Both the position numbers and the translations under genes were made by a program. DNA of 64,000 bases from Agriotes lineatus (Eukaryota > Arthropoda > Insecta > Coleoptera > Elateridae). The DNA is taken from positions 177,106,015-177,170,014 of the forward strand of contig OW679195.1 of assembly GCA_940337035.1 (NCBI GenBank), given 5' to 3'. The notes under the pieces are model-generated. The model ran no database searches. It had not been told where the DNA came from and was given only the letters and a program-made list of their open reading frames with translations. Positions 22,111 to 33,905 of this stretch are shown here, in pieces. The number at the start of each line of letters is the position of its first letter. Within the stretch, counting starts at the first letter, position 1.

Positions 22111-24319
22111 TAGCATTGCACGTCTAGCGACGTCTTTCTGACCGTTGTCCAAAGGCAAATTACATTACTTCGGAACGAACACGAAGACCCTCGCAGCAAG
22201 CAAACATCGGCGCTGTCAAATTCGTCGCCCGCTAAGCGAGCGAATTTCACCAAGTACAAACTCACGGTGCCGTTACGCTGAGAGTAACGCATTTTCGTCC
22301 CAACGCACAACCACGATCCGTAACCGTTAATCCACCGCCCCAGAACCACAGGTATTTTATGATTTATGTATTTAATGTGCGTGTTCGCAACAGGCAAGAA
22401 AATAAACAAACCGCAGCATCCATAGGCCACGCCCACCGCTTCGGTGACAAGTTATACTGGGCAGCGACTATACTTCGCCCCAGGTCTAATGCTTGCCATC
22501 GATACTTATGCGCTAATTGGGTTGTAGTCCCACAAGGGACGAAAAAACACGTCCTCAGAGGAAATCGTTAATTTGATTAATATACAAATCATTTGCTTAA
22601 GAATTACTTATTATTTTGTACAAATAGTTAAAAATAATATACCGTTGATATTTATATTGTGTTTTTCTGACCATATACATTTGAGATTGAGTGAACCTTT
22701 TCTCCGATTGAGTTTACCCGAGATATTTATCCAGAGCGCCCTTCGCAGGGACCGATAAAGTTCGAAACGTTACAATATAAGATTTTATTTGAATATGGTA
22801 TGACGTTCTTGAATTACTTACGATTTGAGTTTTTAAGCCAAATCACATCGGCATGATATGAAATATCATTTACATGTAGTTTTAGAGTGCTATTGCACAG
22901 CTTAATTCTGGCGCTGTGAGTGCAACAATTACTTAAACACAAAAACGCACCACTTAAAATAAACTGTCGTTAAAATTGATTCTATGAATGTGTTTAAGAT
23001 AGGAAAATATGAATAAATAGGAAATTTGAGGCATAGAGGCCGAATATAATGTTGGTTTAAGCTTGTAAAAGATTTTTATGTATAACCAGGTTGAGCTGAT
23101 CACTTTGGACCCTATATTTAATGGCGTAATGTGTCACTTTACAGCTCAAGGGTCATAAAGTACTTTCCGGCCCGCTCAGCGACATTCAGTGGACCGTAAA
23201 ATAGTTTACGGCTGACTTACAGTCTTGTTTGATAAATATTACTGCTTAGTTTCTGTTCAAATTTTGTGGTAGTGTCTCCTTGGTCAAAATCAGTCAGGCC
23301 ATATGTTGTTCAACCAATAAGATATTTTTGGTACAACCAAAAACCTATCAAGCTAAACTTTTGTTGTTAAATTTTGAGACAGTTACATTTTGCTCTTGCT
23401 AAAGTAAGCTGTATATTTTTGTGCTTTAATAAACAAAATAAAGTGTATAACGTTTTCCAGTTATAGAAAAATATTGGTGTTTTATTAAATACCTACGAAA
23501 TGACAGTTCTGCATAAATAAAAAGGATGTCTGTTTATTGAGTTATTGAGTGTTTGATTCCTTCGTAAGCAGCAACTGGTATAATAATCATACGAAATATC
23601 AGCTCTATGTAATCGTTCGACCGCAAATACGTGGGCACAAATAAATAAATCTTGATGAACTTCGACTGGCAGAGTAAAAAAAAAAAATAATAATCAAGAA
23701 TGAGCGAATATTGATAAATCACAGCTCTAAAACCTTACCTGAAGCAGAGATATATTCTGTCCCAAGCGACTGTAAAGCAGCTATCCTGTCCCAGCAGTCC
23801 GCTAAGCAGAAATTTAAAGGCGTTCAAAGATACCGGGTTCCTGGATTAGTATGCCCATATTACCGATGCATATAAAATATGATGTAGCTGAGTCAACGTA
23901 AACATTTCGCCCAGAAAGTAAGGTTAAAACTTATTTTTGTCTGATTAGTAAGTACATGAGTTTGTTGAGTTTATAAGTGGTATTTTACATGGCACTCTGT
24001 GGCCAGGTCACGTTGAGTTACTACTTAAACACCCTGATATAAAACCCTGAGCTTATTTATATTTTTATAGTGCAAGATCAACCTTGTACTGCCATTTACT
24101 GTTAATTTTGATTAAAAATCTTAAAGTTTGTGCGTGTTGAATCGTGGTTATCATACGAGAATAGCACAGCAACATCTAGCAATACACCTAGGGTAATATT
24201 TATTTGATACTTAGATATTTTTATAAACGACTACTTAAAAGAGGTCATATTAATCACGCATGTTGATTGGGATGCAGTGGAAAATTAATTTACGTTTTCT
24301 TTGATTTTTTGTCGCACAG
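22111..24319. other. no gene recognised
   Basis: 22140-22560 is GC-richer and has a donor-like CACAG|GTATTT at 22350 plus small hairpins (GTTAC-gctgag-aGTAAC). It may be the leader of the same retroelement as the preceding block. The rest, 22570-24319, is AT-rich without recognisable features. A CGAAACGTTAC run at 22753 resembles the 3' end of a PLE hammerhead but lacks the rest. Confidence 0.4.
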
Positions 24320-24379
24320 ACTTTTCAGGGCTTCAGAAGGAAGAATTCCACGGCAACAGCCCCTACAGGGTTATACGAG
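24320..24379 (+). other. candidate 60-nt host exon
   Basis: A GC-balanced 60-nt island lies between TTTGATTTTTTGTCGCACAG, a good polypyrimidine-AG acceptor ending at 24319, and GAG|GTGAGA, a good donor at 24380. Its length is a multiple of three and all three frames are open. The most protein-like reading is FSGLQKEEFHGNSPYRVIR (frame starting at the third base). No neighbouring exon was identified, so the host gene would need large introns. The protein family was not recognised. Confidence 0.4.
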
Positions 24380-25179
24380 GTGAGATACTAAAATAATAAC
24401 ATAATATACAATACTCACTGTCGGAGAACTAATTTTAATCGCTCAGGTTATTTTTCTTTCTTCATCATATGGTTTACTATCCCCCATTCTTCCTCATCAG
24501 TAAATAAACGGGAAGCGTCTACCCATGTGAAAAAATATTAGTTATTTACATTATGGGTGTATTAACTAAAAATTCATACAAAAATCAATCTTAATCTATA
24601 TTTACTACAAAAGTGTAGGAACAATATCTTATTTTAATTAAATTTAGGCTATAGCGCAGTAACAAAATCAAGGCTACAATGAGCAGCCTGTCTAACTTTA
24701 GTATAATCCATTATCAATGTGTCCTCCTCCCAGTAGACTGTTATGTATTTTTATTAGTCTGCATGCTTGAGCTATGATATGATAGAAGTCAAATTGTGAC
24801 ATGAAAGATTTGGACATGTTTGATAATTGCTTTAGCGATATTATTGTAATGATGTCAGAATGCGGAAAATTATACTGAATTTCAGTCAACCACTTAACTG
24901 GCACCAGTGCAAGAATTCAACAATGAAAACCACTCATTGAAAACAATATAATCCAAGTTTGTCACGTCTAGTTACTTCGCATGGGTACCAAAAAAAGTGT
25001 CACGAACATCTTAAAAGTGCAGAGCACATAATACCAAACAGAATGGCAGAGGGAACTAGATAAAATACCAACTTTAACAGGCAATAATATTACAAATTAA
25101 GGGAGCCAGTCTGAATACTATATGAAAAAAACATAGATGCATGGAATAAACTAAGTGAAACTACCAGGAGACTAATAGG
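24380..25179. other. AT-rich DNA, nothing recognised
   Basis: No domain or repeat supported. Confidence 0.4.
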
Positions 25180-25555
25180 AGAAATTGGTAAAATGAGATC
25201 GAACTAGGATTAAATAAACGACCAGTAGAAAGAATAGAAATGAATATAAAGAGATACAATTAGAAAAGATAATAGCAAAAAACAAAATGGAAATATGAAA
25301 ATGCAGCGCAGAAATATTGCATCGGAAAACATAAATATAATAAAGATAAAAAGGCCCAACAGAACAGGGTAAGATAACATTATCATCAAGTACATAAACC
25401 GGGAAGGTGTAATTAAGAAAGTTATTTAATATGTGTTTAGTAAAAGGCATCATACCTGACGAGTGGAGTAATTCTGAAGTAACTTTTACACAAGAAAGAT
25501 GACAAGATTAAAATAATTATATGCCAATAAGTTTGCTACCGAGTTACATGCACCT
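25180..25555 (+). pseudogene. RTE-like non-LTR fragment (RT N-terminal part)
   Basis: Across several plus-strand frames the string GIIPDEWSNSEVT (about 25450) followed by a degraded N-Y-x-P-I-S-L-L-P block (about 25530) marks the start of an RTE-type RT. An NRTG.DNIIIKYI segment upstream corresponds to the K-A-P-G-x-D-x-I block. Heavily mutated; it stops abruptly near 25555. Confidence 0.55.
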
Positions 25556-25991
25556 GTTTTTCAAGAACACGACGCCACGCTGATAAGACACATCCCATCG
25601 CCTTGCTATCTTATTGCCAGATTGCGGATTATGTAAAACGTTAGATTCATTCTTTGCTAGTTCGTAATATGGTTTTTGCGTTATACCTGTAATTACAAAA
25701 CTAAGTAATCCGCAAATGAAATAAAAGTGACAACTTGTGTGTCTGTATTGACAAGGTAAAAGTGTCACTTTATCTGATTAAGCAGATAAAATAGCAACTT
25801 CTGCGTACTTTATGTGCCTAATCACACAAATCATTTATTAATATTTATTGTAAAAATACAATTACTTGCATCATAACCAAGGAACAATTGTATTAGGTAT
25901 TAGATTATTTTATTCATTTACGTGCTAATAATTAGTGTTACTCTTTATCAATTTTTAATTTATCTGAGTACATTTGCGGATAAAATAGTAT

Positions 25992-26110
25992 ATGTTATTC
26001 GGAGTAAAAGTTACTTTATGTGGCTTAGCTGAATTATTTGCCTCACTGACGTTCGGCTAAATAAACTTCAGCTTCGCCACATAAAGTATCACTTTTACTC
26101 CTAATAACAT
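25992..26110. repeat. long imperfect hairpin
   Basis: ATGTTATTCGGAGTAAAAGT... and its near reverse complement ending at 26110 pair over about 42 bp, including a CTTTATGTGGC / GCCACATAAAG block and an inner TTAGCTGAA / TTCAGCTT pairing. The loop is about 30 nt. A related AAAAGTGTCACTTTATCTG sequence lies at 25760-25780, so this is probably one end of a foldback repeat family. Confidence 0.6.
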
Positions 26111-28349
26111 AATTATTATATGACGAGTCAAGAAAAATCGGTTGTATCATTGTTCAGTTTTCCCGAAAATTAGAGTCATCTTTATTACTCTATCGTATTC
26201 GTTAATTTCTGAAATATATTTGTGGCATTTTATTATTCACGCTGTTTTTGGCTAAACACTAAAAAAGTCCGCATGAGACGGATTTGTTTGTCTCTTACGC
26301 CACTACTTTTATTTTTTCTAGCTGAGATTGGATTTTCTTGAACTTCTTGCACGATACGTGGATTTTAAATAATACTTTAAGCGAAGTCGACATCTCGGTT
26401 ATATCCATTGCGATATTTTTCTTCAATTATTTTAACAGTAACGCTTCACATTGTATTTATAGAAGTTTCTTTATATTCTTGACTGTTTTTTGTACATCAA
26501 ATAACCAGTTTCAAAATACCTGCAATTTTTTTAGTCGACATGGCATATTTTTTACTTGTAGCGATTATACTGGAAATTTTAAAAATTACCCCATACTTAT
26601 TAAGAATAGTAATTTGTTTCAAGTGTCCAGTTCAAAGTTATTCCAGAAGGTAGTTTAATGACTGTCTCTCTTAATTTTAAACAAATATGTTCGTTCAAGG
26701 AACACGCAGAACATAGAACACTAAAAGTATTTCCTAGCAAGAACTGTATTCGTTATTATTATATCCAAATGAAGACCATGACTGAGGCTCTATCACAACA
26801 CTGTGTAACGAGTCTATCATAATACAGTTTTTTGAATATTCGACTACTTCCACTACTATTTTGTAGCACTACAACCGTACGTTTTGAGTGACTGTACAAC
26901 TCACCATCCATTTCGGTCTATCATTATTCGATGATTATATTCTTTGCCCGGAAATATTCTGATTCTAATGAATATTTCTATCTAATTCAGTAGTGGTTTG
27001 GATACACAACGTTGACTCGGCAGCTATATCATATATTCCATAAGAAATACCAATAGTAAAATCTTCACGGCCTCTTTCGTGTTCCCTTCGATCTGCAAAA
27101 ACTATAAACCAAGATAAGTTTATACCTTAGGCGTGGTCAACGATGCTTTCCTGAACACATTTGGTCAAAATTTCAATTACATATATCACTTTGTTTTTCG
27201 AATTAAACATACGTAGCATTTCGTGGAATACTTTTGGAATATTCCTATCAATATTCATACACCATTTAGAAAAGAAGGTTGTGTAACGTTAATTGCATTT
27301 CTAGTCGAGCTTCTTCAATATCAACTCCGTTTGTCCTTAAACTGACGTTAGAGTATTGCAAACGTTTCCAGGCTAAATAGAGCGGTTACGCAAAGGTCGG
27401 TCGTACCATTGCATGAGTCAGAAATGCACACGGCGACATTTTTGCGACAATGCAGCAAACAGTCAGGTAGAAAGTCTACCGTTTCCTACTACCCCACGTG
27501 TTTGATCTCACACGTGCCCATATCTAACGCACTTTTACATTATAAGTGTCGCAGCTTATGGAAGTTCTGTTATGTTCAGCAGCTGTTTTCCAAACAAATA
27601 AAAATCTTTCAAGGTCGCTAGTTTTGTAAGCCTCGTCGTGATTAATGTACGACGGTATCTAGTCTACCTGCTGTAAACAAGCATTTACGAGAACGTTTAA
27701 TTGCAAATGTTGTATGTCACATCTATTAATGGCAATAATTTATGGGGAACAATTTGTCGCTCATAAAAACCCATGTTTGTGACTAAGCGAATGATTGGTA
27801 GCAGATGAGTATTATTTTTTAATTACAGCACTATTAATGATATTGGCAGGATAGAACTAGCATTTGATTTTCAATATTTGGCTCTACCATATTAAATTAT
27901 ACTTTAAGTTCAGACCCAAGAGTAAAACGAATGCTAAACAGTCGATATTTCCTTGAAAGACTAAAAATTCCAGAATGATGTTCGCCAGACTGAGAAAAAA
28001 CGAGTGTAATAAACTAACCGTTCGTGCTAAAACACACCTAATGTTGAATTACCTTGAACTTAAGTTGCTCACGGGTAAATATGTCATACTTGGAAATAGC
28101 ACAGAGATTACTATTTAAAATTGACGAACAGACGGGGATGGGGAAATTCAGTCAATTAAATTATATAAGAAAGTCAGAAAAACAATGTGAGTGTATTACA
28201 TGTGTTTGATGAAGTTTGGGTTGCATAACCACCAGTTCAGAAATGTTTAATTTTACACGATCATTCTCAGGAATTAAATGATTAAATAAAAAAGAAAGAT
28301 AGTGGCAAAAAATTAAGCAAAAATATTGTAACCGTACTATTTTTGAATA
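26111..28349. other. AT-rich DNA, no gene
   Basis: Frames at 26338-26658 and 27409-27621 lack recognisable domains; composition is typical of the background. Confidence 0.4.
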
Positions 28350-28793
28350 TACAGGGTGATTTATGACATGCGGGCCAAACGGTAACCAGTGATAGGGGAG
28401 GCCATTTTGAATAAAAATTTTTATAAAAACATGTCCGATATGCTTTTGTTACTGAGCTGTAGCGATTTTAAAATTTTCCTTCTATCAGTCGGTTTGGCTT
28501 ATATTTAGCATGAATATAATTCTATAGCACTAAAATCTTCCATTGTACCTAATACACAAACACCTAACACTTGTATCTGTCAAAATATTTATTTACCTTT
28601 GTTATTACTCGTAGTTTGTTTCATAGGTAACGTGATAATTGCTATAATAATAGTCGATTAAAGAAAATTTTAAAATCGCTACAGCTCAGTAACAAAAGCA
28701 TATCGGACATATGTTTTTATAAAATCTTTTACTCAAAATGGCCTCCCCTATCACTGGTTACCGTTTGGCACACATGTCATAAATCACCCTGTA
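28350..28793. mobile_element. 444-bp MITE with ~132-bp inverted repeats
   Basis: Both ends begin TACAGGGTGATTTATGACAT and the arms remain about 95 percent identical by eye for roughly 132 bp (28350-28480 and 28660-28793). The element is flanked by TA on both sides, the usual target duplication of the Tc1/mariner superfamily. It has no coding capacity. Confidence 0.85.
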
Positions 28794-28879
28794 TAATAAG
28801 AAAATGATTGTTTAGTGGTTATACAATTATTTAAAACATTTTAGGCAGAATATGTAGCAGTAAAATTTCTTTTTATAAA

Positions 28880-29060
28880 GTATGATCAAAAATTATTTTC
28901 ATCTAGTATGGCTATGGAATACTTCCTAATTTATTAATGCAACTATACTTACTTAACTATCAAACTTTACATTTGATTTTTAAGTGACTTATACTTGCAT
29001 TCATAACTTAGGACCAATTCCATAGCCATACTGGATGAAAATAATTTATGGTCATAATAT
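28880..29060. mobile_element. 180-bp foldback MITE
   Basis: TATGATCAAAAATTATTTTC...GGCTATGGAAT on the left pairs with ATTCCATAGCC...GAAAATAATTTATGGTCATA on the right, giving arms of about 50 bp around a 90-bp centre. Non-coding. Confidence 0.75.
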
Positions 29061-29154
29061 ATTTGCAGCTATGGCTTCATTTGATTTCCATATACATGGG
29101 ATACTTAAACTGAAGTAGAAATTGTTTTTTTAAAAAGCAATTTTAATTACAAAT

Positions 29155-29540
29155 ACAGGGTTTGGCAATCAGTACAAATGGTTTAAAACCAGTTAGGATA
29201 TTTACTAGGTCAGAAATATGAAAATAAACATTTTGGAGTTTGGGATGTATGAATATAAATTATTTTTTGAAAATTACACTTTCAAATAAGCGCCATCACA
29301 ATTGAAACGTTCTTGACTCCTTTCAATTAAGTTCTTCATTACTCCACGTAATAAATCATCCCAATTCCTTCAGCTTCAGTAGTCTTTGTAAGTTCTCGAA
29401 GCGTGCGTGGATGGTATTTTTAAACCTTTGCTTTGAGGTAACCCATAGGAAAAAGCCTGGAGCACAACTAACCATTGTGTTATGGCAATGGGTCTTGAAG
29501 ACGCACACAGGTTTACCTATTTGAAACAAGAGGCTCACAA
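29155..29540 (-). pseudogene. Tc1/mariner-type transposase C-terminal scrap
   Basis: The minus-strand frame 29356-29538 contains APGFFLWVTSKQRFKNTI followed by a leucine-rich segment. This resembles the P-L-D-F-F-L-W-G-x-L-K-x-x-V-Y block around the last catalytic Asp of mariner-type transposases, with the Asp replaced by Gly. A TACAGGGTTTGGCAATC sequence at about 29154 may be one terminal repeat. Confidence 0.45.
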
Positions 29541-29630
29541 GTTTTTACAAAATGTAGATTCATAAGAAGACTCTTCTGTTAATCGATAGTAGCAGGCCAC
29601 GGATGAAAAAAAAAACATTTGCAGAAATTA

Positions 29631-31990
29631 ATTTTTTTAATAAGTTCGGAAAAAGTTTATAGAAAAGTTCCCCATAGGTGAGCAGGTGTGCTTTTTATTT
29701 TTTCTAATAACTAATTCTAATTACTATATGGATTTTTGGGTCGCTGATCTCAAATTTTATGTTAAAATTTATCAAAAATGAAAAATAACGTCTTTAAAGC
29801 GGCAAAATAGCTTCATTTCTGAATTCCGCACGTTGCCTCATATCTAGGGGTTTTGGACACAGTAGTTATAAATATAGTATTAAAAGGTTAATTTTTATTC
29901 TGTACTATTATTATTATTATTATTTAATAAACATTATATATAAATAAAAATCTAAATTGTTAAATTAATTCAAATTTAAATAGATTAAATACATTTAAAT
30001 ATAACATACCAATACATATAAATTCCAACGCATAAAAATGTGTTTTCTACGACCTCTTTGTACAATTTCCAAAAGATATTACTGAATTAAAAAAAAATTC
30101 TGTTTGTGACCGACGCCGACGGAGGAATTGTATTACATAAAAACAAATGGCAACTTGTTCAACAGTATGGTGCAATTTTAGATATATTAATTTTATTGTA
30201 TGTAATTATGGAAAAAAAGTGTTTTTTTTGTCGATTATCAGAAACAGAATAAAATCTGCTGAAAGAGACCGACGTCTAAACACGAAAACTGCACCAGATA
30301 TTCTATTTTAAGGAGACAAGTTTTTAAAGTTGTATCAAGAAAAAATTCTGGCAAATGTCTTTCATGTCGTTTTATTGATTTTTTAAAAGAAACTTTAGCT
30401 GCAAATAATATCTGAACAGAATTGCCTGCACGCTGGATCAGGTTTCTGTTACTTGCACTGGTTCTTTGTCCCTAATATTTAAGCACAGAAATGAGACTCC
30501 ATTCCTGTTTTAAGACAATTTAGTCAATGTAACTTAAAGGGACGATAATGAGATAACTACCCGAAGTGCAGCCTCACACTTCAATATTTAGGCTTGGAAA
30601 GGTAGTATCGATGTAAATGAATCACACAGTCAATGTCAATTGATTTTATTACAAAAATAAATGGGCTTTTATACAAATATAATTGCTTACTTACTACCAT
30701 TTAAAGTACAAAGTATATTTTAGTGGAACGATCTAATATTTCATAATAATCTGTCAGCATTAAGCAGTATCGTTTCCTGCTTTGTCTGCAAGTACGGACG
30801 CTGAACTCTGATACTAGGTCGTACATTAATGCAATAAAATGTATGCTTGCAATGTATGGTGCAAAGAAAGGTAACGGCTTAAACTCTTACAGGAATGTTT
30901 AATTGATTGAAAGTTTTTTATTATTTATATACCGCAAAGGTAAATGAGGTTACAGACAATACAATACATATTTTTTTTTAAATAAAACATTTTGAATTTA
31001 GGTTTGATTCTTTTATTAAGGCGTCTACTAAAAAAAGTAGCGTTAATTTAGCATCGTTGTGCCCTACAATGGATTCAGCAGAACAACATTTAAAACGCGT
31101 GTATTTGCAAACACAGTTGTGGCTGGGAAACCAAGATATTTCAAGGGAAGATTGGGGTTGCAAATATAATACAGGAAAGTGTTTTCCAATCCTAATGACA
31201 CAAGAACCAGCTCCACAAAACACCTTAAAAATTATTTTTTTGCAACTACAAAACTAGTTGCGGGCCAGCTTGTGGGTGTAGGAAAAATGGCCTTTAGGCT
31301 CGGCGGTTTGCGGTGAATGTGGCGGAAATAGTTGCCTTAATTCATGACCGGCGGTGTCAATGGAAGAAGTAGAGCAAGAAGAAACTAAAGCTAAATATTT
31401 TTTTTCTTGTTTTTAAATGTATCTTGGGCTAATTTTAATAAATCAATTAAAATATAATATCTTTAGTACTCTTTTAACTCTTGTATCATTTGTTCCCATT
31501 ATTTTTCAGACACCGTTTTCCATTTTTGATAAATTTTAACATAAAATTTTGGATGAGCGACCTAAAAAACCCCTAGGTATAGATAGGTATCAGAAATTTA
31601 AAAAAAAAGTTACCCTTTTCCGCCATTTTAGATCCGCCATTTTGGATCCACTATTTTTATTTTAGTTAAGTTTTAATGTCAAATTCCTAATCAGCTACCC
31701 AAAAACCAACCAGACATCTAATAAAAATTTTAAAAATTAAAAAAGAAAATAGACCTTCGACGCCATTTTGTTTTTAGACCCATTTTGAGGCCAGATTCGT
31801 AATCTGAGGCCCCAAAAACCTTATTTTACCAAATTTCAGGCAATTGTTTAAATAAATAAAATAGTTATAAATGTTTTAATTAAGAGTATATTAAAAAGCA
31901 CTTATTTGTTAATAACAATTGAAAAAATGAAAAGCACACTTTCTCACCTATGGGGAACTTTTCTATAAACTTTTACCAAAATAATAAAAA
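29631..31990. mobile_element. 2.4-kb foldback DNA element with CXC-protein relic
   Basis: Ends are inverted: AAAAGTTTATAGAAAAGTTCC-CCATAGGTGAG at about 29650 and its reverse complement at about 31945-31975. A second inverted block, GGTCGCT..TC.CAAAATTTTATGTTAAAATTTATCAAAAATG, occurs at about 29740-29780 and reversed at about 31525-31570. A repeated CGCCATTTTAGATCCGCCATTTTGGATCC lies at about 31620. The interior holds the plus-strand relic at 31010-31375. The superfamily is not recognised. Exact termini and target duplication are unresolved. Confidence 0.6.
31010..31375 (+). pseudogene. CXC (tesmin/TSO1-like) domain protein C-terminus
   Basis: A plus-strand frame gives DSAEQHLKRVYLQTQLWLGN, then DWGCKYNTGKCFPI and a PAP block. 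This is the conserved lead-in seen in arthropod transposon-associated proteins that end in a cysteine-rich CXC domain. After a stop and frame changes, the CXC domain itself is readable as CNYKTSCG.ACGCRKNG and, in another frame, AVCGECGGNSCLNS followed by an acidic EEVEQEE tail. CXC domains bind zinc and DNA. The ORF is truncated upstream, with at least two frameshifts. I infer it is cargo of the surrounding foldback element. Confidence 0.65.
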
Positions 31991-33164
31991 AAAATGTTCA
32001 AAATCGGTTTTGAGTCAACGAAGTTAGAACTTTGGCGAATTTTTAGCGTTTAGAAAATGGACGGAACAAATACATTTTTCTGTTGCGTTGAGTCATTCAT
32101 GTGGTTAAGAAAAACATTTGAAATTAAAAGAGTAATATTCGAGTTTTAACAGCGTCCGTAGCGCGTATCAGTTACGTCTCATATTTTTCAATTTGGTACA
32201 GTTAACATTAAAAAATATAACTGTGGGAATTGAACTGCCATCTGGATTTTTCTTAGTCAATTCGCAGTATTCCATGTTTCGTGATGATCTTGTTCGTAGT
32301 CAAATTCCAAATATAATCTTCTGGTGAAATGTGTCGATAAGAACGATTCTATTTTTTGTGAAGAAGATAATCACAGATGAAACTAAAATAAAAATGATAT
32401 TGAGGAGTGAAAACCACTATTCATTTTCTGTTACATGATGGTGCTCAGTTTTTAGAATACAAAATATAGCATTCTATATTAGAAAATCCAGCTTTTATGT
32501 TCAGCAACGTTGTTTACGTAAATATATACTAATAAGAAGCAATTTAAAAATGTAAAAAGTTTATCTGTAGACGATTAATAAATAAATACGTTCATTACAA
32601 AGTGTATTTTTAATAGTGACGTTAGTACATGATATGATAGAGATACGGTTTTGCATAAATACAATAAAAAGTAATAAATAATTATTTAGCAATTATATTT
32701 GTGTTATGTGTTCATCTTAAATTTATGATGGTGGTTCATCAATTATTGTGAATCTTTATTCAATGACGTAATCTATTTTTTTGCAATTACTCATACTTTT
32801 ACATATTGAAACGATTTTCCAAAGTTTATTGGCCATTCTATTATACTTTGTGCAACGACGACGACGAATGAAGTTGCTCAACACATTTTCACTTCCCTCG
32901 TCTGAAAGACGAATGAAGTATTGTAATCGCGAAAAAATCACCTGCCGAGATTTCTCCAGATCTTCACTTTTCAGGGTCCCTAGACGACGAAAACCAGGTT
33001 TTCTCAATTCCGTCGGTCTGTATGTCTGTCTGTTGGCGGTATAACTCAAAAACTATTTGTTGGAGGAAGGCAATATTTTGGATACACATTATATATCTAC
33101 CTGGAATGAAACCGAGAATGATGTGTCAGACAAATATATACAGGGTGAACACCTTAAAAAATAA
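31991..33164. other. AT-rich DNA with a GACGA-rich repeat-like block
   Basis: 32850-33060 holds GAC/GACGA-rich sequence on the plus strand followed by GTCTGTATGTCTGTCTGTTGG and a GCGGTATAACTCAAAAAC run. This arrangement is often seen in insect interspersed repeats. Nothing coding was recognised. Confidence 0.3.
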
Positions 33165-33905
33165 AATTTTGTTTATTTTTTATAAATTAGAAATAGATAC
33201 AAGTAATAATTTGTACATAGCGCAGGCTTTATTTTTGCTAAAATTGGAACCCCAAAGATACAACATAAATGTTGTACGACACAAAAAGAAGCAACCAATA
33301 AGTAGGTTACGTTAAATGCAGCTGCATCGTAGGAATTCGAAGCGTCCCGATAGCTCAGGCGGGAAAGGCCTGATTTAGCCGTCACACCGGGGAACAATGC
33401 AATGAGTTCGCAGGCACCCGAAATTCGAATCCCATCACGGGTATTATTTTTTTATTTAAAAATTTATGTACTTTGCATTAGCAAATGCTTCCCTTCTGTT
33501 GTTTCAGTGTTATTAGAAACTTGAAAATATTTTTACACCTAGTTGCCCTCGATTTTTAAAATTATTTGGTGTCACAACGTCCACTTGTTTATTTTTGCTT
33601 TAATTGAGATACAGGATAATAACAATTTACACATAGTTAAGGCTTTACTCTTAACGAAAAGACGGCGGGAACGCACTGACACAAAATGTGCTCTGTAGCG
33701 CATGTAGGCATAGTTCATTCACTTGCAATATAAAAAAAAAAAAAACGCTGGAATCGCATAGGCTGCCGCCTATCCTTCGAATTCGACCACCGATAATGTT
33801 ACTTTTTATTTGAAAATGTATGTAATTTATTAGAAACGTGAAGATATTTTTACCCCTAGCATAATTTGATTTTTAAAATTATTTAGTGTCACAATGTCCG
33901 CTTGC
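33165..33905 (+). repeat. two diverged direct copies of a tRNA-like repeat
   Basis: Copy 1 (about 33165-33590) contains TTTATTTTTTATAAATT...TTTGTACATAG, a tRNA-like segment with A-box-like TAGCTCAGGCGGG (33351-33363) and B-box-like AAATTCGAATCCC (33421-33433), and a tail ending ATTATTTGGTGTCACAACGTCC. Copy 2 (about 33587-33905) repeats the lead (TTTACACATAG), a shorter mutated middle with TTCGAATTCGACC, and the tail ATTATTTAGTGTCACAATGTCC. This is probably a tRNA-derived SINE or SINE-like family in tandem. T-stem pairing is poor, so it is not a functional tRNA. Confidence 0.55.

Noticed and set aside
22110..22571. Host gene in the GC-rich block
   Set aside because: Frames on both strands overlap, no domain is visible, and stops follow the donor-like site. 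More likely a retroelement leader.
33342..33445. A functional tRNA gene with an extra arm
   Set aside because: A- and B-box-like motifs exist, but the T stem and acceptor do not pair and the segment is part of a duplicated repeat.
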